Assembly: GCA_051453625.1 (NCBI GenBank)
Contig: JBOZIK010000001.1
Span: 281,879,952 to 281,943,951 of the forward strand
From: Welwitschia mirabilis
Taxonomy: Eukaryota > Gnetophyta > Gnetopsida > Welwitschiales
Direction: 5' to 3'
DNA: 64,000 nucleotides
Below, one piece after another: positions 11,900 through 24,215 of the stretch. Position 1 is the first letter of the stretch. Every line of letters begins with the position of its first letter. A program made the position numbers and the translations under genes. The notes below the pieces were generated by a model that saw nothing but the letters and a program-made list of their open reading frames with translations, was not told where the DNA came from and ran no database searches.

Positions 11900-12390
11900 A
11901 AAACTTGAATGATATACTTCTTATTTTCTATATAACATTTCATTATTCTAGTTCATGTGTCGATGATATAATAAGTAATTGCATAAAAGGCTATTTGTAA
12001 GAGTAGTGGATAATCTCCATCATGTTCTACCTTAATGATGACCACATCTATGGAGTAAAAATATTCCTAAATTTGAATGACTAGGTCCTAGATATTCCCT
12101 AATGGTTTCTTAATTAAAGTATCAGCTAATTTTAGGATAATTTGTATAGGTTCTATTTTATTTTATAACTAGGTCTTTTACATATGTGAAGATGCATGAT
12201 GTTGACATTAGCTCCTATATCAATTAAAGCTTTTTGAATTCTTTTATTTTCTTGCAAGGTAATACTCATAGTTATTACTCTAGGATCTTTGAATTTAGAA
12301 CAGTTTTTAATGATTAAGTTGAATAAGAAAAAAATTGCTAGGAATGGTATGTTTTTGTTTTTTTTTACTAGGTCTTTCCACAACTTAGAA
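11900..12390 (-). pseudogene. Retroviral-type aspartic protease, element Ao
   Basis: The tract at 12153-12383 reads without stops. It has KFKDPRVITMSITLQ and then KALIDIGANVNIMHLHICK, the D-[TSI]-G-A active-site signature of retrotransposon proteases (here DIGA). The matching segment in D at 20362-20634 is closely similar. The rest, toward 11900, is broken. The enzyme would cleave the Gag-Pol polyprotein in virus-like particles, but this copy is decayed. Confidence 0.8.
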
Positions 12391-12805
12391 TATTTAGGAT
12401 CTTCTTACAAGAGTGTCCAAAAAGGTAAGATGATGTTTACTTCTTATGTCAAGGTTTTCAAATTCTCATCAAAGGTAGGATTCATGTTTAACCTATAAAG
12501 CCAAGAAGTAGATGATTTATTCCCTTTGTTTTCTTGTGAGAATTTTTAGTAGAGGTTTTAGTATGTAATGTTGATGGAAAGTTATATGAGTCCAAAATTT
12601 CTACATCATCTTTCTCATTATTATTATTATTATTTTTTTTTGGAAGTTAAAACCTCATGGGTAGGAGGTATTGTATCATTTTTACTTCTTGTTGTCATCT
12701 TCAACTTTTTCTTAACTTTATTTAGATTGGGTAAAGATTAAGATGAAAGAGACTCTTATGGTTTTTTATTAGTAAGCATCATTCATTGAAGCACATTCAA
12801 TAAAT
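12391..12805 (-). pseudogene. Gag C-terminal linker, element Ao
   Basis: Broken but matches the region of B at 49.85-50.2 kb: RSKNDT.PPTHEV, VEILDSYNFPSTLHTKT, and an Asn run encoded by an ATT/TTA microsatellite (about 12622-12640). It ends at the N run. Confidence 0.65.
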
Positions 12806-13448
12806 NNNNNNNNNNNNNNNNNNNNNNNNNNNNNNNNNNNNNNNNNNNNNNNNNNNNNNNNNNNNNNNNNNNNNNNNNNNNNNNNNNNNNNNNNNNNNNN
12901 NNNNNNNNNNNNNNNNNNNNNNNNNNNNNNNNNNNNNNNNNNNNNNNNNNNNNNNNNNNNNNNNNNNNNNNNNNNNNNNNNNNNNNNNNNNNNNNNNNNN
13001 NNNNNNNNNNNNNNNNNNNNNNNNNNNNNNNNNNNNNNNNNNNNNNNNNNNNNNNNNNNNNNNNNNNNNNNNNNNNNNNNNNNNNNNNNNNNNNNNNNNN
13101 NNNNNNNNNNNNNNNNNNNNNNNNNNNNNNNNNNNNNNNNNNNNNNNNNNNNNNNNNNNNNNNNNNNNNNNNNNNNNNNNNNNNNNNNNNNNNNNNNNNN
13201 NNNNNNNNNNNNNNNNNNNNNNNNNNNNNNNNNNNNNNNNNNNNNNNNNNNNNNNNNNNNNNNNNNNNNNNNNNNNNNNNNNNNNNNNNNNNNNNNNNNN
13301 NNNNNNNNNNNNNNNNNNNNNNNNNNNNNNNNNNNNNNNNNNNNNNNNNNNNNNNNNNNNNNNNNNNNNNNNNNNNNNNNNNNNNNNNNNNNNNNNNNNN
13401 NNNNNNNNNNNNNNNNNNNNNNNNNNNNNNNNNNNNNNNNNNNNNNNN
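12806..13448. other. Assembly gap, 643 N
   Basis: The gap is flanked on both sides by a near-identical 26-base sequence (12780-12805 and 13449-13474, one mismatch). Confidence 0.95.
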
Positions 13449-14648
13449 CATTCATTGAAGCACATTCACTAAATTTTCAATATTACTATTAGTCTTTTCA
13501 ATATTGTTGTTGATCTTTTTTTCAACTTTTTTAATTCCTCTATGGAATCTTTGAGTGGATCATTTTGATTTGGTTGAAAATTAAAGTTATTTGGTTAGAA
13601 GTTTGAATTTTTAAATCTACTTTAAAAGGTTTACATTGTGATTATCCATCTAATTATTATTGAAATTGGGATTGGCTTTTAAAGTTAGGTGTTCTTTGGT
13701 TGAATGCATAAACTTCTTTAAATATCCTCTCTTACAAGTTGGTAACATGGAATACTCTTTAATTAGATAAGACTTGTATTTATAAATTTCACTATTTAAT
13801 GTTGTGTTTTTATCTTTTACTACTTTGCATTAACTATTAATTGAGTGTACTTCTATAAAGTGGTAGTGAAATCCTTAATTAAATTGATTAAGTCACCTCT
13901 CTTTTCTTCTTCATCATGTTTAACCTCATTTAAGTCTTTTATGATTTGGCATATAGTTTGATTTTCCTTAGTGGGTTTAAGTTAAGTTTGACTTATCTCT
14001 ACTAGATCTTTTAACAGACTTCATGCATCTTATAAGACTAAGTTCAAAAAGTTGCCACTACAGAAAAAGTCTATAAGTTGTTTAATCTGACTATTCAATT
14101 CACTATAGAAATAATTAACTAATTCTTTTTTATAGAATTCACCAATAGGATTGGAATGACTAGCTCTGATAAAACATTTATATGTTATGGCATAATCCTC
14201 ATAAGGTTATTGTTGAAAGTTGGTAACTTTCTTTCTTCTATTTCTCATGGAACTTTTACTCAAAAATATTTTGATAAAATCTTCTTAAATTTGACTTCCT
14301 GATTTAAGAATTTATGTGGAATGGTTTTAAGCCAAAGTTTTTCCCTTTCTCTAAGTGAAGCCAAAGTTTTTCCCTTTCTCTAAGTGTAACTAGAAAAATA
14401 ATCATGTAAGTATAATTACTAATACATTTCTTTTTATTTCCTGAGATAAAAACAAGTTTTTCAATATCATCTAGATGTTAAAAAGGATCTTTCTCAGGTT
14501 CCCCTAAAAACGTTAAATAGGCACTTAGATTTCTTAATTCTACATCATCACTAGGAGGTAAATCAAAGGTATTTTAAATTTCATGTTTTCTATTAGCAAT
14601 TAAATCTTTAAAAGTAACATTTGCATTTGAAGTAGAAGATCTTATCAT
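13449..14648 (-). pseudogene. Athila-like gag, element Ao
   Basis: ATG at 14648 (minus) opens MIRSSTSNANVTFKDLIAN, followed by a region shared with B and D that contains FDLPPSDDVELRNLSAY and FLGEPEKDPF. The capsid core (TLR..K.WLKT type) is broken by a 29-bp tandem duplication at 14329-14386. Near 13.7-13.8 kb it has YSMLPTCKR, matching ECPLLPTCKE of B after the zinc knuckle. A coiled-coil-like NNNIEKTNSNIENL stretch follows near 13.47-13.5 kb. Numerous stops make it non-functional. Confidence 0.8.
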
Positions 14649-15364
14649 GATTGACGTATTAGTCGAAGTAGCTTGCTTTTATTTTTGTAAAGATTTATAC
14701 ATAGTTGAAGAAGAAATGACATTATCTATCTCTATGCTATAATTTTATTTTATAAAATTTGATTCTAAAATAATAAAATCAAAAAGATTTTCTTCATTAA
14801 TTCTTGAAATTTGCCTACCTAAAATGGGCATACCTGGATTTTGCTTGAACTTGAATAATCCTTCTCTAATGTTTTCTTCAATTAAGTTTTACTCTCTTTG
14901 ATATTTCTCTTTTTACTAAAATTTGTCATATTTTGCATGCCTTAGATAGTAAACAAAATCAAAAATAAAAAACAAGTAACTATCATCCACCTAGTCATGT
15001 GAATAATAGGTGGAAAAATGGTCATAATAGTAGAAAATTGAAATTAGAGAATAATTTCTAAAACTTAAAAAAATAAGCTATCATGGGAATGATAAAGAAG
15101 ATGATAATATTTTTATTACTAATGTATAAATAAAAAGAAAAATTATAAAAAAGAAGATAATTTTAAAAATTTAAGACTATCATTCCAATGTCATGGGATG
15201 ATAGAGAGGACAACAGAGATCTTTACTACTACAGAAGAATTAAAATTGCTAAAATAAACCTACTTAAATAATTCTACAAATACAATATTATTTTAAATAA
15301 ATAACCTAAATAGAAATTTAAGGTACTAATTTGAATAGCGATAATCCTCTAGCTTCTTGAGATC
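14649..15364 (-). other. Ao 5' leader, non-coding
   Basis: Matches the leaders of B and Ai in reverse orientation. Dyad-type copies lie at about 15063-15100 and 15178-15205. No coding tract is supported. Confidence 0.6.
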
Positions 15365-15384
15365 TTTTCCTACAATGGCATCAA
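15365..15384 (-). other. Primer binding site of Ao
   Basis: On the minus strand TTGATGCCATTGTAGGAAAA sits just inside the LTR end, matching the PBS copies at 4307 and 45803. Confidence 0.6.
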
Positions 15385-15386
15385 AA

Positions 15387-16645
15387 TGTTATGATGTGAA
15401 TTTATGTAATCTTTAAGTCATTAGGCAAAAACCTATAAAACACAATACTTGCAAAAAACACAAACTAGTATATATAGGAGTTAACCCAAATTTTATAATC
15501 TATTGAAGGCGCTAGGCTAGAAGTTAAAGAATTGATTTTCATAAAGTATTTTTATTCTTTTCTATTTTAGTAAATGAAATTAAATAAGAATTTAAATAAA
15601 ATGCAAGATAAATTATAGTAAAAATGCAATAGATGAAATGCAAGTGGGAGGAGTTTTATTTGTATTCTAGTTCTTTTGTTAGAAGAACTATTTCTTTATA
15701 ACTTAGTTCAATTAGGAACAGTTGTATTACTTGTATCTAACCAACATAAAATAAAAGAAATGTCAAATAGAATATGGACAATGTAATTATGGAATTGGAA
15801 TAAGATAATAATTTAAATCTAAACTAACAAAATTAACATTAACAAAGGTTGCCATTATAATTTAAGTAAACTATAGAACTATCACTCAACTATAATCAAC
15901 TTAAACCATAAGGGACATTAACACAATTGTAGTGAAAAAAGTAATTGAATTCATCATGAACTTTTACATCCTCTTATAACAAAGTAGTATCACTTCAATG
16001 AAGGATACTTAGCCCAACATGAAGGTAAGCTTCTCTCTATAGCTATTATATGGACATCTTATCCTTCAATCTTACATCATAAGAACATCAGGTATAAAAG
16101 ATAAAAGAGAAAGTGAAGGAAAGAAAGGGTATTTATAGTTTTATATTGAAGTTCTAGAAGCTCAACCCTAAGAGTCAGAGAAGAAATCCTAGTAGCCCAA
16201 ATGAGTCACATGACTCCATTACAAAAATAATTCTTTTCATCTATAGAAAATAGCTATGATCCTAACTATTATGGAGATGATAATGGAAACATTACTCCAT
16301 GTTAAAATATGGTTCATCAACTTTAGTCTCTACAGTCAACTTTACATACTCCATCCATGTTAATGGTGCTATCAACCTACCTATCATGTGGATGACAAAG
16401 GAGACAATAGGCTTCTTAATCTTTTATCTCAAAGAGGAATTAGTTTTTTACATGGAGAATCCTTCTTCAATGTATGAAGTATCAAAATAATCTTGACATG
16501 CCTCTGAATATGTTAAGAATTTCATGTTTCAATAAGCATCTTTTTAGTTCTTCATAATCATTAGAATTACATCTAAATATGTATAAATATCGTACAAAAC
16601 AACTTAAAATACACCATTAAATTCTTATAAATTAACACTAAAATA
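15387..16645 (-). repeat. 5' LTR of Ao
   Basis: Complete LTR of about 1259 bp in reverse orientation. Its end (AACA at 15390-15387) abuts the PBS. A TATTTATA (TATA box, minus) is at 16130-16137, and the start aligns with TGTTGTGATGGCAATT at 16645. Immediately right of it the sequence is the 3' region of another minus-strand element (D), cut at an internal position. Ao therefore inserted into D. Confidence 0.8.
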
Positions 16646-17180
16646 ATGACTAACTATCCCCTGGGTGAAGTCTTCATAGTAACCATATCACACTGCCAAA
16701 AGAGAATGCAACCAAAGGCTAATTATCTCTCTAGTGTACTTGTAGTAGGATACTTAAAAATAAATAGTTTTTATTTCTTTAAAACATTTTGAAAATATTT
16801 TTACTTTTCTAATTAGTACTTGATGATAATCAAAGGTTCTTAATAAGGTTCAGAGGTTTTTGAATACACTGAGTTTGGATAAAAGCCAAACTCCTCACTT
16901 ATTGAAGCTTCATGAATGATATTAATGAAGCATTAGTCATGCTAAGAATGATTAGATAATCTAAAGAATCAAATAAATGGGTTAAGTTAAGGAGTCATCT
17001 AGACAATAATAAAGGGAAGATCATCTTCTTTTTTAAAAAGAGGATTATCCAACTCTACTACTTCTATCATGTTAATTAAGTAAGAGTAATCATTAGGTGA
17101 TTGATTATGCTTTAAATATTGCTCATTCACTTTTATTATTTATTTAGTTTTTAGTCCATATAATCTTAATGTAATTATTG
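16646..17180 (-). other. D 3' region fragment
   Basis: A conserved non-coding block (16646-16755) matches 54770-54880 of B in reverse, including ATATCACACTGCCAAA and the TAGTAGGA block. No open frame was recognised. Confidence 0.6.
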
Positions 17181-18430
17181 GAATGCACTTTCTCCATTAG
17201 GTAAGGTCCTAACAATCTATAAATTAGTTGATTGTGAATTAGATAAACTTTAGAATTGAAAAGTAAAACATATTGATTAGGGTAAAGATTTTTATGCATA
17301 AGGTTTTTATCATGTCCAAATTTGGCTTGGTCTTTAATAATAAGTTGGTGATGGAAAGCATGGGTCCTTTTCTTATCAAGATGGATTAACTAGATAAGGT
17401 GCAGTTGAAGGCTATCATCATAAGAAACAAGGTTAAATTAATGGATTGTTTTATAAGAATTATAACATACATCAATAGGAATTATGCATATTTTTTCATA
17501 AATAAGTTCATAGGGATAAAAACCCATAGAATTATGTCAAGTTATGTAGTAAACCAAAGAACATGATTAAGATGAAGTTTCCAAGATTGTCAAGACTTGT
17601 GATAAAGTTTCAAGAGTATTTTCTTCATCTCTTAATTAGCATTTTTAGCTTGCTTATTTGATTGGAGATGATAACTGTTAGCTACTTTATGTTTAATTCA
17701 AAGTAAAAGTAAGAGTTTCCTAAGAATACTATTGAGAAAGTAAGTGTCTTGATCAAAAATAATAATTCTACGAAATCCAAATCTTTGAAAGATATTTGAT
17801 CTAAGAAAGTAGAAAATAGTTTTAGCATCACAAGTTTGTGTAGGTATGGCTTCACCCATTTTGTAACATAATTCACAACCACTGAGATATATCATTTTTC
17901 ATATGAATGGGTTTTGAGAGGTATTACAAAGTCTATATCCCAATAATCAACATGTTCACATTCCAAGAGGGGTGTAAGAGGCATATCCTATAGGTGATTA
18001 AGACCTCTAGATTGTTGATAAAAATCACACTTCCTAGAAAAATCAAAAGGCATCTGTAAATAATGAGGGCCAATATAAATCTAAATGTAAGATTGTCATA
18101 ATAGTCTTTTAGCCATTAAAATAACCACCACAAACCCCATCTTGGCAAAGAACAAGGATATCTTTTTACTCACAATCACGAACACATTTGTGTATAATTT
18201 AATCCTTGCATCACTTATACAAATATGGTTTAATTCATTTGTAATCACCTCTTCTATGAAGGAAATATTTCAATGATTACTATTCCAATATGAAGGTGTT
18301 TTGAGTGTGATAATATAATTTACAATATTGGCATACCAGGAGCAAATTATTTTAAATATACTTCATAGAATTGTTCAATCTTGAAGAGTTATTCATTAGG
18401 AAAATCATTCGTAATAGGATGATTGGAAAG
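17181..18430 (-). pseudogene. Athila-like integrase, element D
   Basis: The core reads well on the minus strand: YWDIDFV (first catalytic Asp, about 17910-17930), then VVNYVTKWVKP and, with a frameshift, KMGEAIPTQTCDAKTIFYFL. FDQDTYF (second catalytic Asp) follows at about 17735-17760. The C-terminal tail runs to about 17.2 kb. Two overlapping frames at 17682-17895 each carry part of the same domain, showing a frameshift near 17.85 kb. The zinc-binding N-terminal part (about 18.0-18.35 kb) is badly decayed. Confidence 0.85.
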
Positions 18431-19740
18431 ATTAGAAGAAGGACTTTGTTGTAAGGGAATTATAGAAAGATGATCAGTAATGAATATCTATTTTCTTGTC
18501 TTATCAACTATTGTTAAGTTAAACTCTTATAATAAAAGTACCAATCATATTAGGGATGCATTTAAATCTTTCTTCATCATCAAGTATCAAATGAAAGCAT
18601 GATTTTTATAAACATAAGTATGAAAACCAAGGAGGTAATGTCTAAGTTTATTTAGAAAAAAGATAATTTATAGCATCTCCTTTTTAGCAGTCATGTTAAT
18701 TGAGCATTAGAAAGAGTTTTACTAATGTAACTTATCACTTTCATTCCTTTCTCATGTTTTTATTCCACTAACCCACCTATAGCAAGATTACTAGCATCAC
18801 ACAAATAATTTGAAATCTTTATTCCAATGAGATCCACTTATAATGGGTTCATTAGTGATGGGATTCTTAAATGTTTTGAAGCCTTATTGACAATAATCAT
18901 TTCAATCATACTTGATATCTTTTTTTAAAAGTTGATGGAGTGGTTTAAAAATTTTTGCATAGCCTTCTATGAATCTATGTAGAATCCACAATGTTCTAAG
19001 AATGATCTAAGTTACTTCACATTAGTAGGGCAAGAAAGGTTTCTAATAACATCAAATTTTTAATGGATCCATTTGTATACCTCTCATGAAGATATGATGT
19101 CCTAATGTTATCCCTTCATTGACATTAAATGGTATTTTTTTAACTAAGGTAAAGTTCACTTTCAACACATTTATCTAAGGCTTATGCCAAATGATTTAAG
19201 TTTGATCAAATAATTCCCTAAATATTGAAAATCATCCATAAAAATTTCAATAGAGTTATCTACAAGATCACTAAAGATTTCCATCATAGCATGTTAAAAG
19301 GTACTTAGGGCATTTTATAAACCAAAAGGCCTTTTCTTAAAAACATAAGCACAAAAAGGGCAGGTGAAGGTGGTTTTTTCTTGATCCTCATTTGCAATAC
19401 ATACTTGGTCATATCCATGATAACCATTAATAAAATAGTAAAATGCATGTTCTTGTATTCTATCCAAAACTTGATCAAGAAAAGGAATGGGACAATTGTT
19501 CTTTTTAATAACTTTGTTAAGTCTATAGAAATCTATGCATATCCTTCACTTACCATCTTTCTTTGGTACAGCTCTTAATGGGTTAACCCAATTACTATTA
19601 CTTATAGGATAAATAATATTAGCATCTAAAAGTAATATGATTTCATCCTTAACCACTTATTTTAGTGCTAGGTCTAAGTGTCTTTGTGGTTGACATATGG
19701 GCTTTGCATTATGCTAAAGGTATATTTTGAATTGAACAAT
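18431..19740 (-). pseudogene. Athila-like reverse transcriptase and RNase H, element D
   Basis: On the minus strand the RT shows PFCAYVFKKRPFGL (about 19325-19370) and SIEIFMDDF with both catalytic Asp at 19228-19242. The connection segment has NVK*LRSFLEHCGF near 19.0 kb. RNase H follows with YLCDASNLAIGGLVE and KGMKVISYISKTLSNAQLT at about 18.66-18.8 kb. Stops replace Trp and Gln codons. The polymerase active site is intact, but the frame is not. Confidence 0.85.
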
Positions 19741-20650
19741 ATGATGTGGAATAGGAGATAGGTCCTTATGACTCCATGCAAAGGATTTATATTTAGATGT
19801 GAGCACTTATATGAAGGTTGCTTCTACTTTAGGATAGAGATAAATCCTAATAATTAATGACTTTTTAGCATTATTATTGATAAAAAATTACTTTAATCTT
19901 TCTAAGATCTCTAAAGTTCATCTCAAAGTTGACTCCTTCATGTCCCTAATGGGTTGAATAATTATTTTTATTAAATGTTGACTTCATAGCTTTTACTTCT
20001 TTTATATCTTATGTTGTAACGTTGTTAAAAGTTTCTTTTATTAAAGGTTCCATGGAATTAAGACTACCTAAGATAGTTGAAAATTCCTTCATGTCTAAGT
20101 GAATGATGTTCTACAAACATAGTTAATCTAATGTCTTCATAAGGCTCATCACTTGGATCCTTAGTATTTTTTTTTTTTTGCCACATTGAAAACTTGAACT
20201 TGAATCTTTGTACTACCAACATGAAGTTCCATGATTCTAGTTCTAGTCTCCATAATGTAATGGGAAGTGGCATAAAAATATCTACCTAAGAGTAATGAAT
20301 ACCCTCCATTGTGATTGATTTCAATGCTTATGACATCTATGGAATAATAATCTTCCTCTATTTAAAAAAATAAATCTTTAATAATTTCAATAGTTTTTCT
20401 TAATATTGAATCAATCATTTTCAAGACAATTTGAGTTGGCTCAATTTGCTTTTCTAATCTAAACTTCTTACAAACATGTAAATGAATGATGTTCACACTT
20501 GCACCTATATCTATCATAGCCTTTATGACCATTTTTACACCTTCTAATACCACACTAATAGTTGCCATCCTAGGATCTTTAAATTTGAAACATTTTTTTA
20601 ATACCAAGTTAGGCATAAATTGAGCTAAAAACACTCTACTTAATAGTGTT
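19741..20650 (-). pseudogene. Aspartic protease and linker, element D
   Basis: The stretch 20362-20634 is open and reads KFKDPRMATISVVLEGVK, then KAMIDIGASVNIIHLHVCKK. The DIGA active site matches the family. Downstream, 20064-20273 carries a linker with NTKDPSDEPYEDIRLT in one frame. The frames are separated by indels, so the segment is a pseudogene. Confidence 0.8.
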
Positions 20651-22211
20651 TGTTTTTGCTTTCTTCTACAAATATCATTCTAAACTTTGACATATTTTAG
20701 GTTATGTTAAAGTACACACCAAAATGGTAGTATGATGTTAACATCTTTCATAATGATTAAAAGATATTTGTCATATGTAGAATTAGAGTTAAGCCTATCT
20801 AACTAAGGTGTAAGATGCTTCTTACTTCTCTTTATTAATGGTTAATCCTTATTTGATGGAGTATAAGTAGAAGAACATGTGGCTCATTAAGAATTTCTAT
20901 ATCCTTATTCTTATTTTCTTCTACATAATTAGGCTTCTGTGTCTCTTGGGATGTAGTAGTAGTCCCTCTTTAGGTAACCACCTTCTAATTTTTTATCATT
21001 ATTTGGATTAAGTATAGTGTTAAAAGCTAAGGTGCCTTATGGTCTTTGGTTTTCTAACATGATTTCTTGCATAATTGCTTAATGCTTTTTTGAGTTTTCT
21101 CATGAATATTCTTAATTTCTATCATAACCTTTTTAAGTAGATCTTTCTTAGGCTGATTATATCATTCACATATTAGGTTGTATGGTTGCTTGAATGAAGA
21201 TTTATACTTAGGTCTATATGAAGGACTTGATTGAGGATAGGATTTCTTCTCATTATGGTAACACTCTTTGTAGTGATTAGGGTATGCTTGATTTGGATAG
21301 TGTAATTCCTTTCTTACTAATTCCATTATATTTGAAAAAATTGTACATTTAGTGCTAAGTAAAAATCTTTGTTCAAAAATGGGAGTAGGTGTAGTGTAGG
21401 TTTTGATCAATTTTGCATCTTTGATTACTTTATCATTTTTCTCATAAGTGGGATATCACTGTTACTACTATTCTTATCATCATAGATGATTTATTTTTGT
21501 TTTCCCTTTAGATATTTTATATAATTTTATTCTCTTAATAATTGTTTGAGGGTCTTCTTTTATCTTGATTTAGGCCATGATTGACTAATTTCAACTAATC
21601 ATTTTAATTTTACCATGCTTTATTAGTTGTATGTTGGAACAAACTCCCTCCATAAGAAATATCTAACGTTTATTTTTTTTTGCACTAGTAAGGCAATTGT
21701 AAAAGAGGTAAATCAACTATTCTTACTTAAATTTATCTGTAGAATTGTCTAAAAATAGAATTAAGAATATTTTCCAGGAAGATGTATAATCCTCATTATC
21801 TTTTTGTTGAAAATTCATCACCACATGATGTCTTTGTCTAAGCATGTTTTCATTAAGGAATCATTTGATAAAATTTTATTTTATGTCTTTTTAAGTTTTA
21901 ATGCTTTTATAAAGTAAGGTATTAAGCCAATTCTTAGCTTTCCCACTCAATGTATAAGGAAAAACTATCATGTAATTCATATCAGTTATTAGTTTCTTTT
22001 CATTACATGTGAGCATCAACTATACTATTGTAGTGGCATGTTCATAGGGGTCCTCATGAGTTTCACCACAAAAAGAGGAATAAGTACTAATGTTCTTGAT
22101 CTCTATGTTATCTTTTATAGGAAGCTCAAAAGGATTATGAATTTCTCTAAGTTTTGATGTATATTTATCTCTAAGAGTTTGTTGAAAGATACCACTAGAG
22201 TCTAAAGACAT
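20651..22211 (-). pseudogene. Athila-like gag, element D
   Basis: The N-terminus is open from 22211: TLRDKYTSKLREIHNPFELP, then IEIKNISTYSSF and HEDPYEHAT, equivalent to the gag start of B and Ao. The capsid core (about 21.5-22.0 kb) is decayed. Region 21162-21410 is open and Tyr/Pro/Lys-rich (NHYKECYHNEKKSYPQ), at the place of the zinc knuckle and its tail. A Lys-rich helix (LLKKVMIEIKNIHEKTQK) lies at about 21080-21150. The N-terminal Met region differs from the other copies, consistent with a separate subfamily. Confidence 0.75.
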
Positions 22212-23150
22212 TATAGAGTATGATGAAGGAGGAGGAGTTTAAATTAAACTTTCACTATCCAATGAATAGGAAGTTGAAGCTTATATTTAAAAATAATTTT
22301 AATTAGGACTAGAAGCACTTGTAGATGAAGAGGTAATTTTTGTTTTAACAGGACATTTTAAAATTCTAGAAGATTGTTCAGTACATGAAGAAACACTTTT
22401 AAAATGCAAGCTAAGATCTTCTATAAAATCAAAATTATCAAATTCAGATCTATTAATAAAGAGTTACTGACCTCTAGTCCTTAATTACAAAGTTGAAAAC
22501 CTTGTTGAATTGTGTCTTGTAAAAATTACTTTAACATACCTTTTTATTCTTCTCTTTATAACTTGATGGTATTTTCTTGTATGAGCTATAATTAAAATCC
22601 AACCTTTTAACTCATACCTATTGTAAGATAATCACTAAGATTACATTAAAGTAAAAGAAGTAGACATAATGGATCAGAGTGATGTTTATTCTAGAAATCT
22701 TCACTTAGAATCTAGGAAAAAGATACTATAATCTTATTGCTATGTGATAATCCTTCTAGATCACACAAGGCATAAAAAGGTATATATAACAAGGCTAATG
22801 CACTCTACAAGTGCAGTGAAGATTCAAAGGATAGTCACCACTCTAAGAAGGTACTTAGAGCAAAAAATGAATAGAAATAAAAGAGACAATTTATAATAAA
22901 GTGTACATAACACAAACAACAAGTGAAAATAATGTGTTACCCTCTAAAGGTGAATCATCTTGATTTAATAGGGAAATACCTTAGAGATATTCTTGCTTTT
23001 GGCCAGAAGCTAATTAGATCTCTTTAGATAATCCCCTCAAAAAAATTAGATTACACCCATAGGTATTAGCTATAAACCAAAACCAAATAGTTGAAATTAT
23101 AGCATGAAATTCACTCTACTTACTCTTGATTTATTACATTTGTTAGCATG
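22212..23150 (-). other. D 5' leader
   Basis: Non-coding on the minus strand. No domain or open tract is supported. Confidence 0.5.
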
Positions 23151-23154
23151 TTCT

Positions 23155-23187
23155 GAAGCTCCTTAATAATGACACTAAGATGTTGGT
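23155..23187 (-). other. Probable PBS and LTR junction of D
   Basis: GAAGCTCCTTAATAATGACACTAAGATGTTGG on the plus strand resembles the reverse of the family PBS and its GGAGCT downstream block (compare 47951-47985), with decay. Placement is by position and partial match only. Confidence 0.45.
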
Positions 23188-24215
23188 TGTCTAAATTACA
23201 CCAGAAAAGGAATTAGTTTTGAAAATAATATGATTTTATTTAGGCTAGCATAAGGTAACTCAATCAATGAATGTCATATAAAAAGTTAAAACATCACAAT
23301 CCAAAATAGAACTCTTTTTAATCAATTTTTAATTTATTATTAAGAAAGAAAAAAATAATGCAAATTATCTAAGATGGAATGCAAAGTGCAGAAGGAATAA
23401 TGAATGTAAGTGATAAATAATTTTTAAGTTGTTATCACCTAAAATTAATCTTTATAACCTATATTTAATCAAAATTAATCTAAAAACATAAGTTAAAAGA
23501 GATAAGAGAGAATGTATAAAAGTTGATATTTATTCTAATTCCAAATGTTTTGCAAAGTACCTTAGCGTGGTATTGACTTCTCAATGATAACTGCATAGCT
23601 TAGCACTAAAATTATCTCTTCTAGAGCTAAAATGGATCCTTGACATTATTTAATGCACTTGTCATGATTCTTTACAAGACAAAAGATGATGAAATAAGGC
23701 ACATAAGAGGGTTCTATAATTGTTTTATGGTCATTAGGAATTTAGAAGATTGGTACAAATGGAGAATAATCATTAGGTGAAAACTAGGCTATAAATGACT
23801 TAGTTAAGAAGAAGTTATTAAGTTGTTATGCTTGCTCTAATCATTGGTATGATAATGGACATGACATCCTCTACATTCAGTCATAGGATACCACATCATG
23901 ATGTCATTGGAATTTAAATTCAAATGCTAATTATAGTATCATGTGCCCTATCATGTAAATGACATATGACATTACAATCAAACTGTTGATTTCCATGTCA
24001 GATTGCCATGTCAACAGATCCATTGCATTTCTAAGCTATGTGATGATAAGCATCATAAGAACAACATATGGAATAACAACCAATTTAAATTCATCTTCAG
24101 TCCAGACTTGACATGGTTGAAATTCATGCTATTATGAGCTCAAATACAATGTTTAATCTTATAATTAAGTCATTCTATTTCTTCATAATAAAGTTCTTTA
24201 AAATAACAACATTAA
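23188..24215 (-). repeat. Putative 5' LTR of D
   Basis: Follows the PBS-like site. It contains a dyad-like cluster at about 23850-23910 (GATAATGGACATGACATCC, ATGATGTCATTGG). A possible LTR start (TGTTGTTATTT, minus) is at about 24205-24215. Without a second copy in the window, the boundaries are inferred. Confidence 0.4.

Larger units (their letters stand above)
16646..24215 (-). mobile_element. Athila-like element D, 3' end removed by Ao insertion
   Basis: On the minus strand from right to left: LTR (about 23.19-24.2 kb), PBS, leader, gag, protease, RT/RNase H, integrase, and part of the 3' region ending abruptly at 16646. That last part matches about 54.75-54.87 kb in B, well short of a PPT. 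The remainder would lie left of the window. D belongs to a different subfamily: its LTR does not align well with those of Ai, Ao, B or F. Confidence 0.75.

Noticed and set aside
12289-12498. Plus-strand open stretch of 69 codons
   Set aside because: It overlaps the protease and linker of Ao in antisense.
12769-13465. Long open stretches made of N, also at 6983-7439, 25942-26196, 29276-29893, 47399-47584 and 53011-53781
   Set aside because: They are open only because unknown bases cannot form stops.
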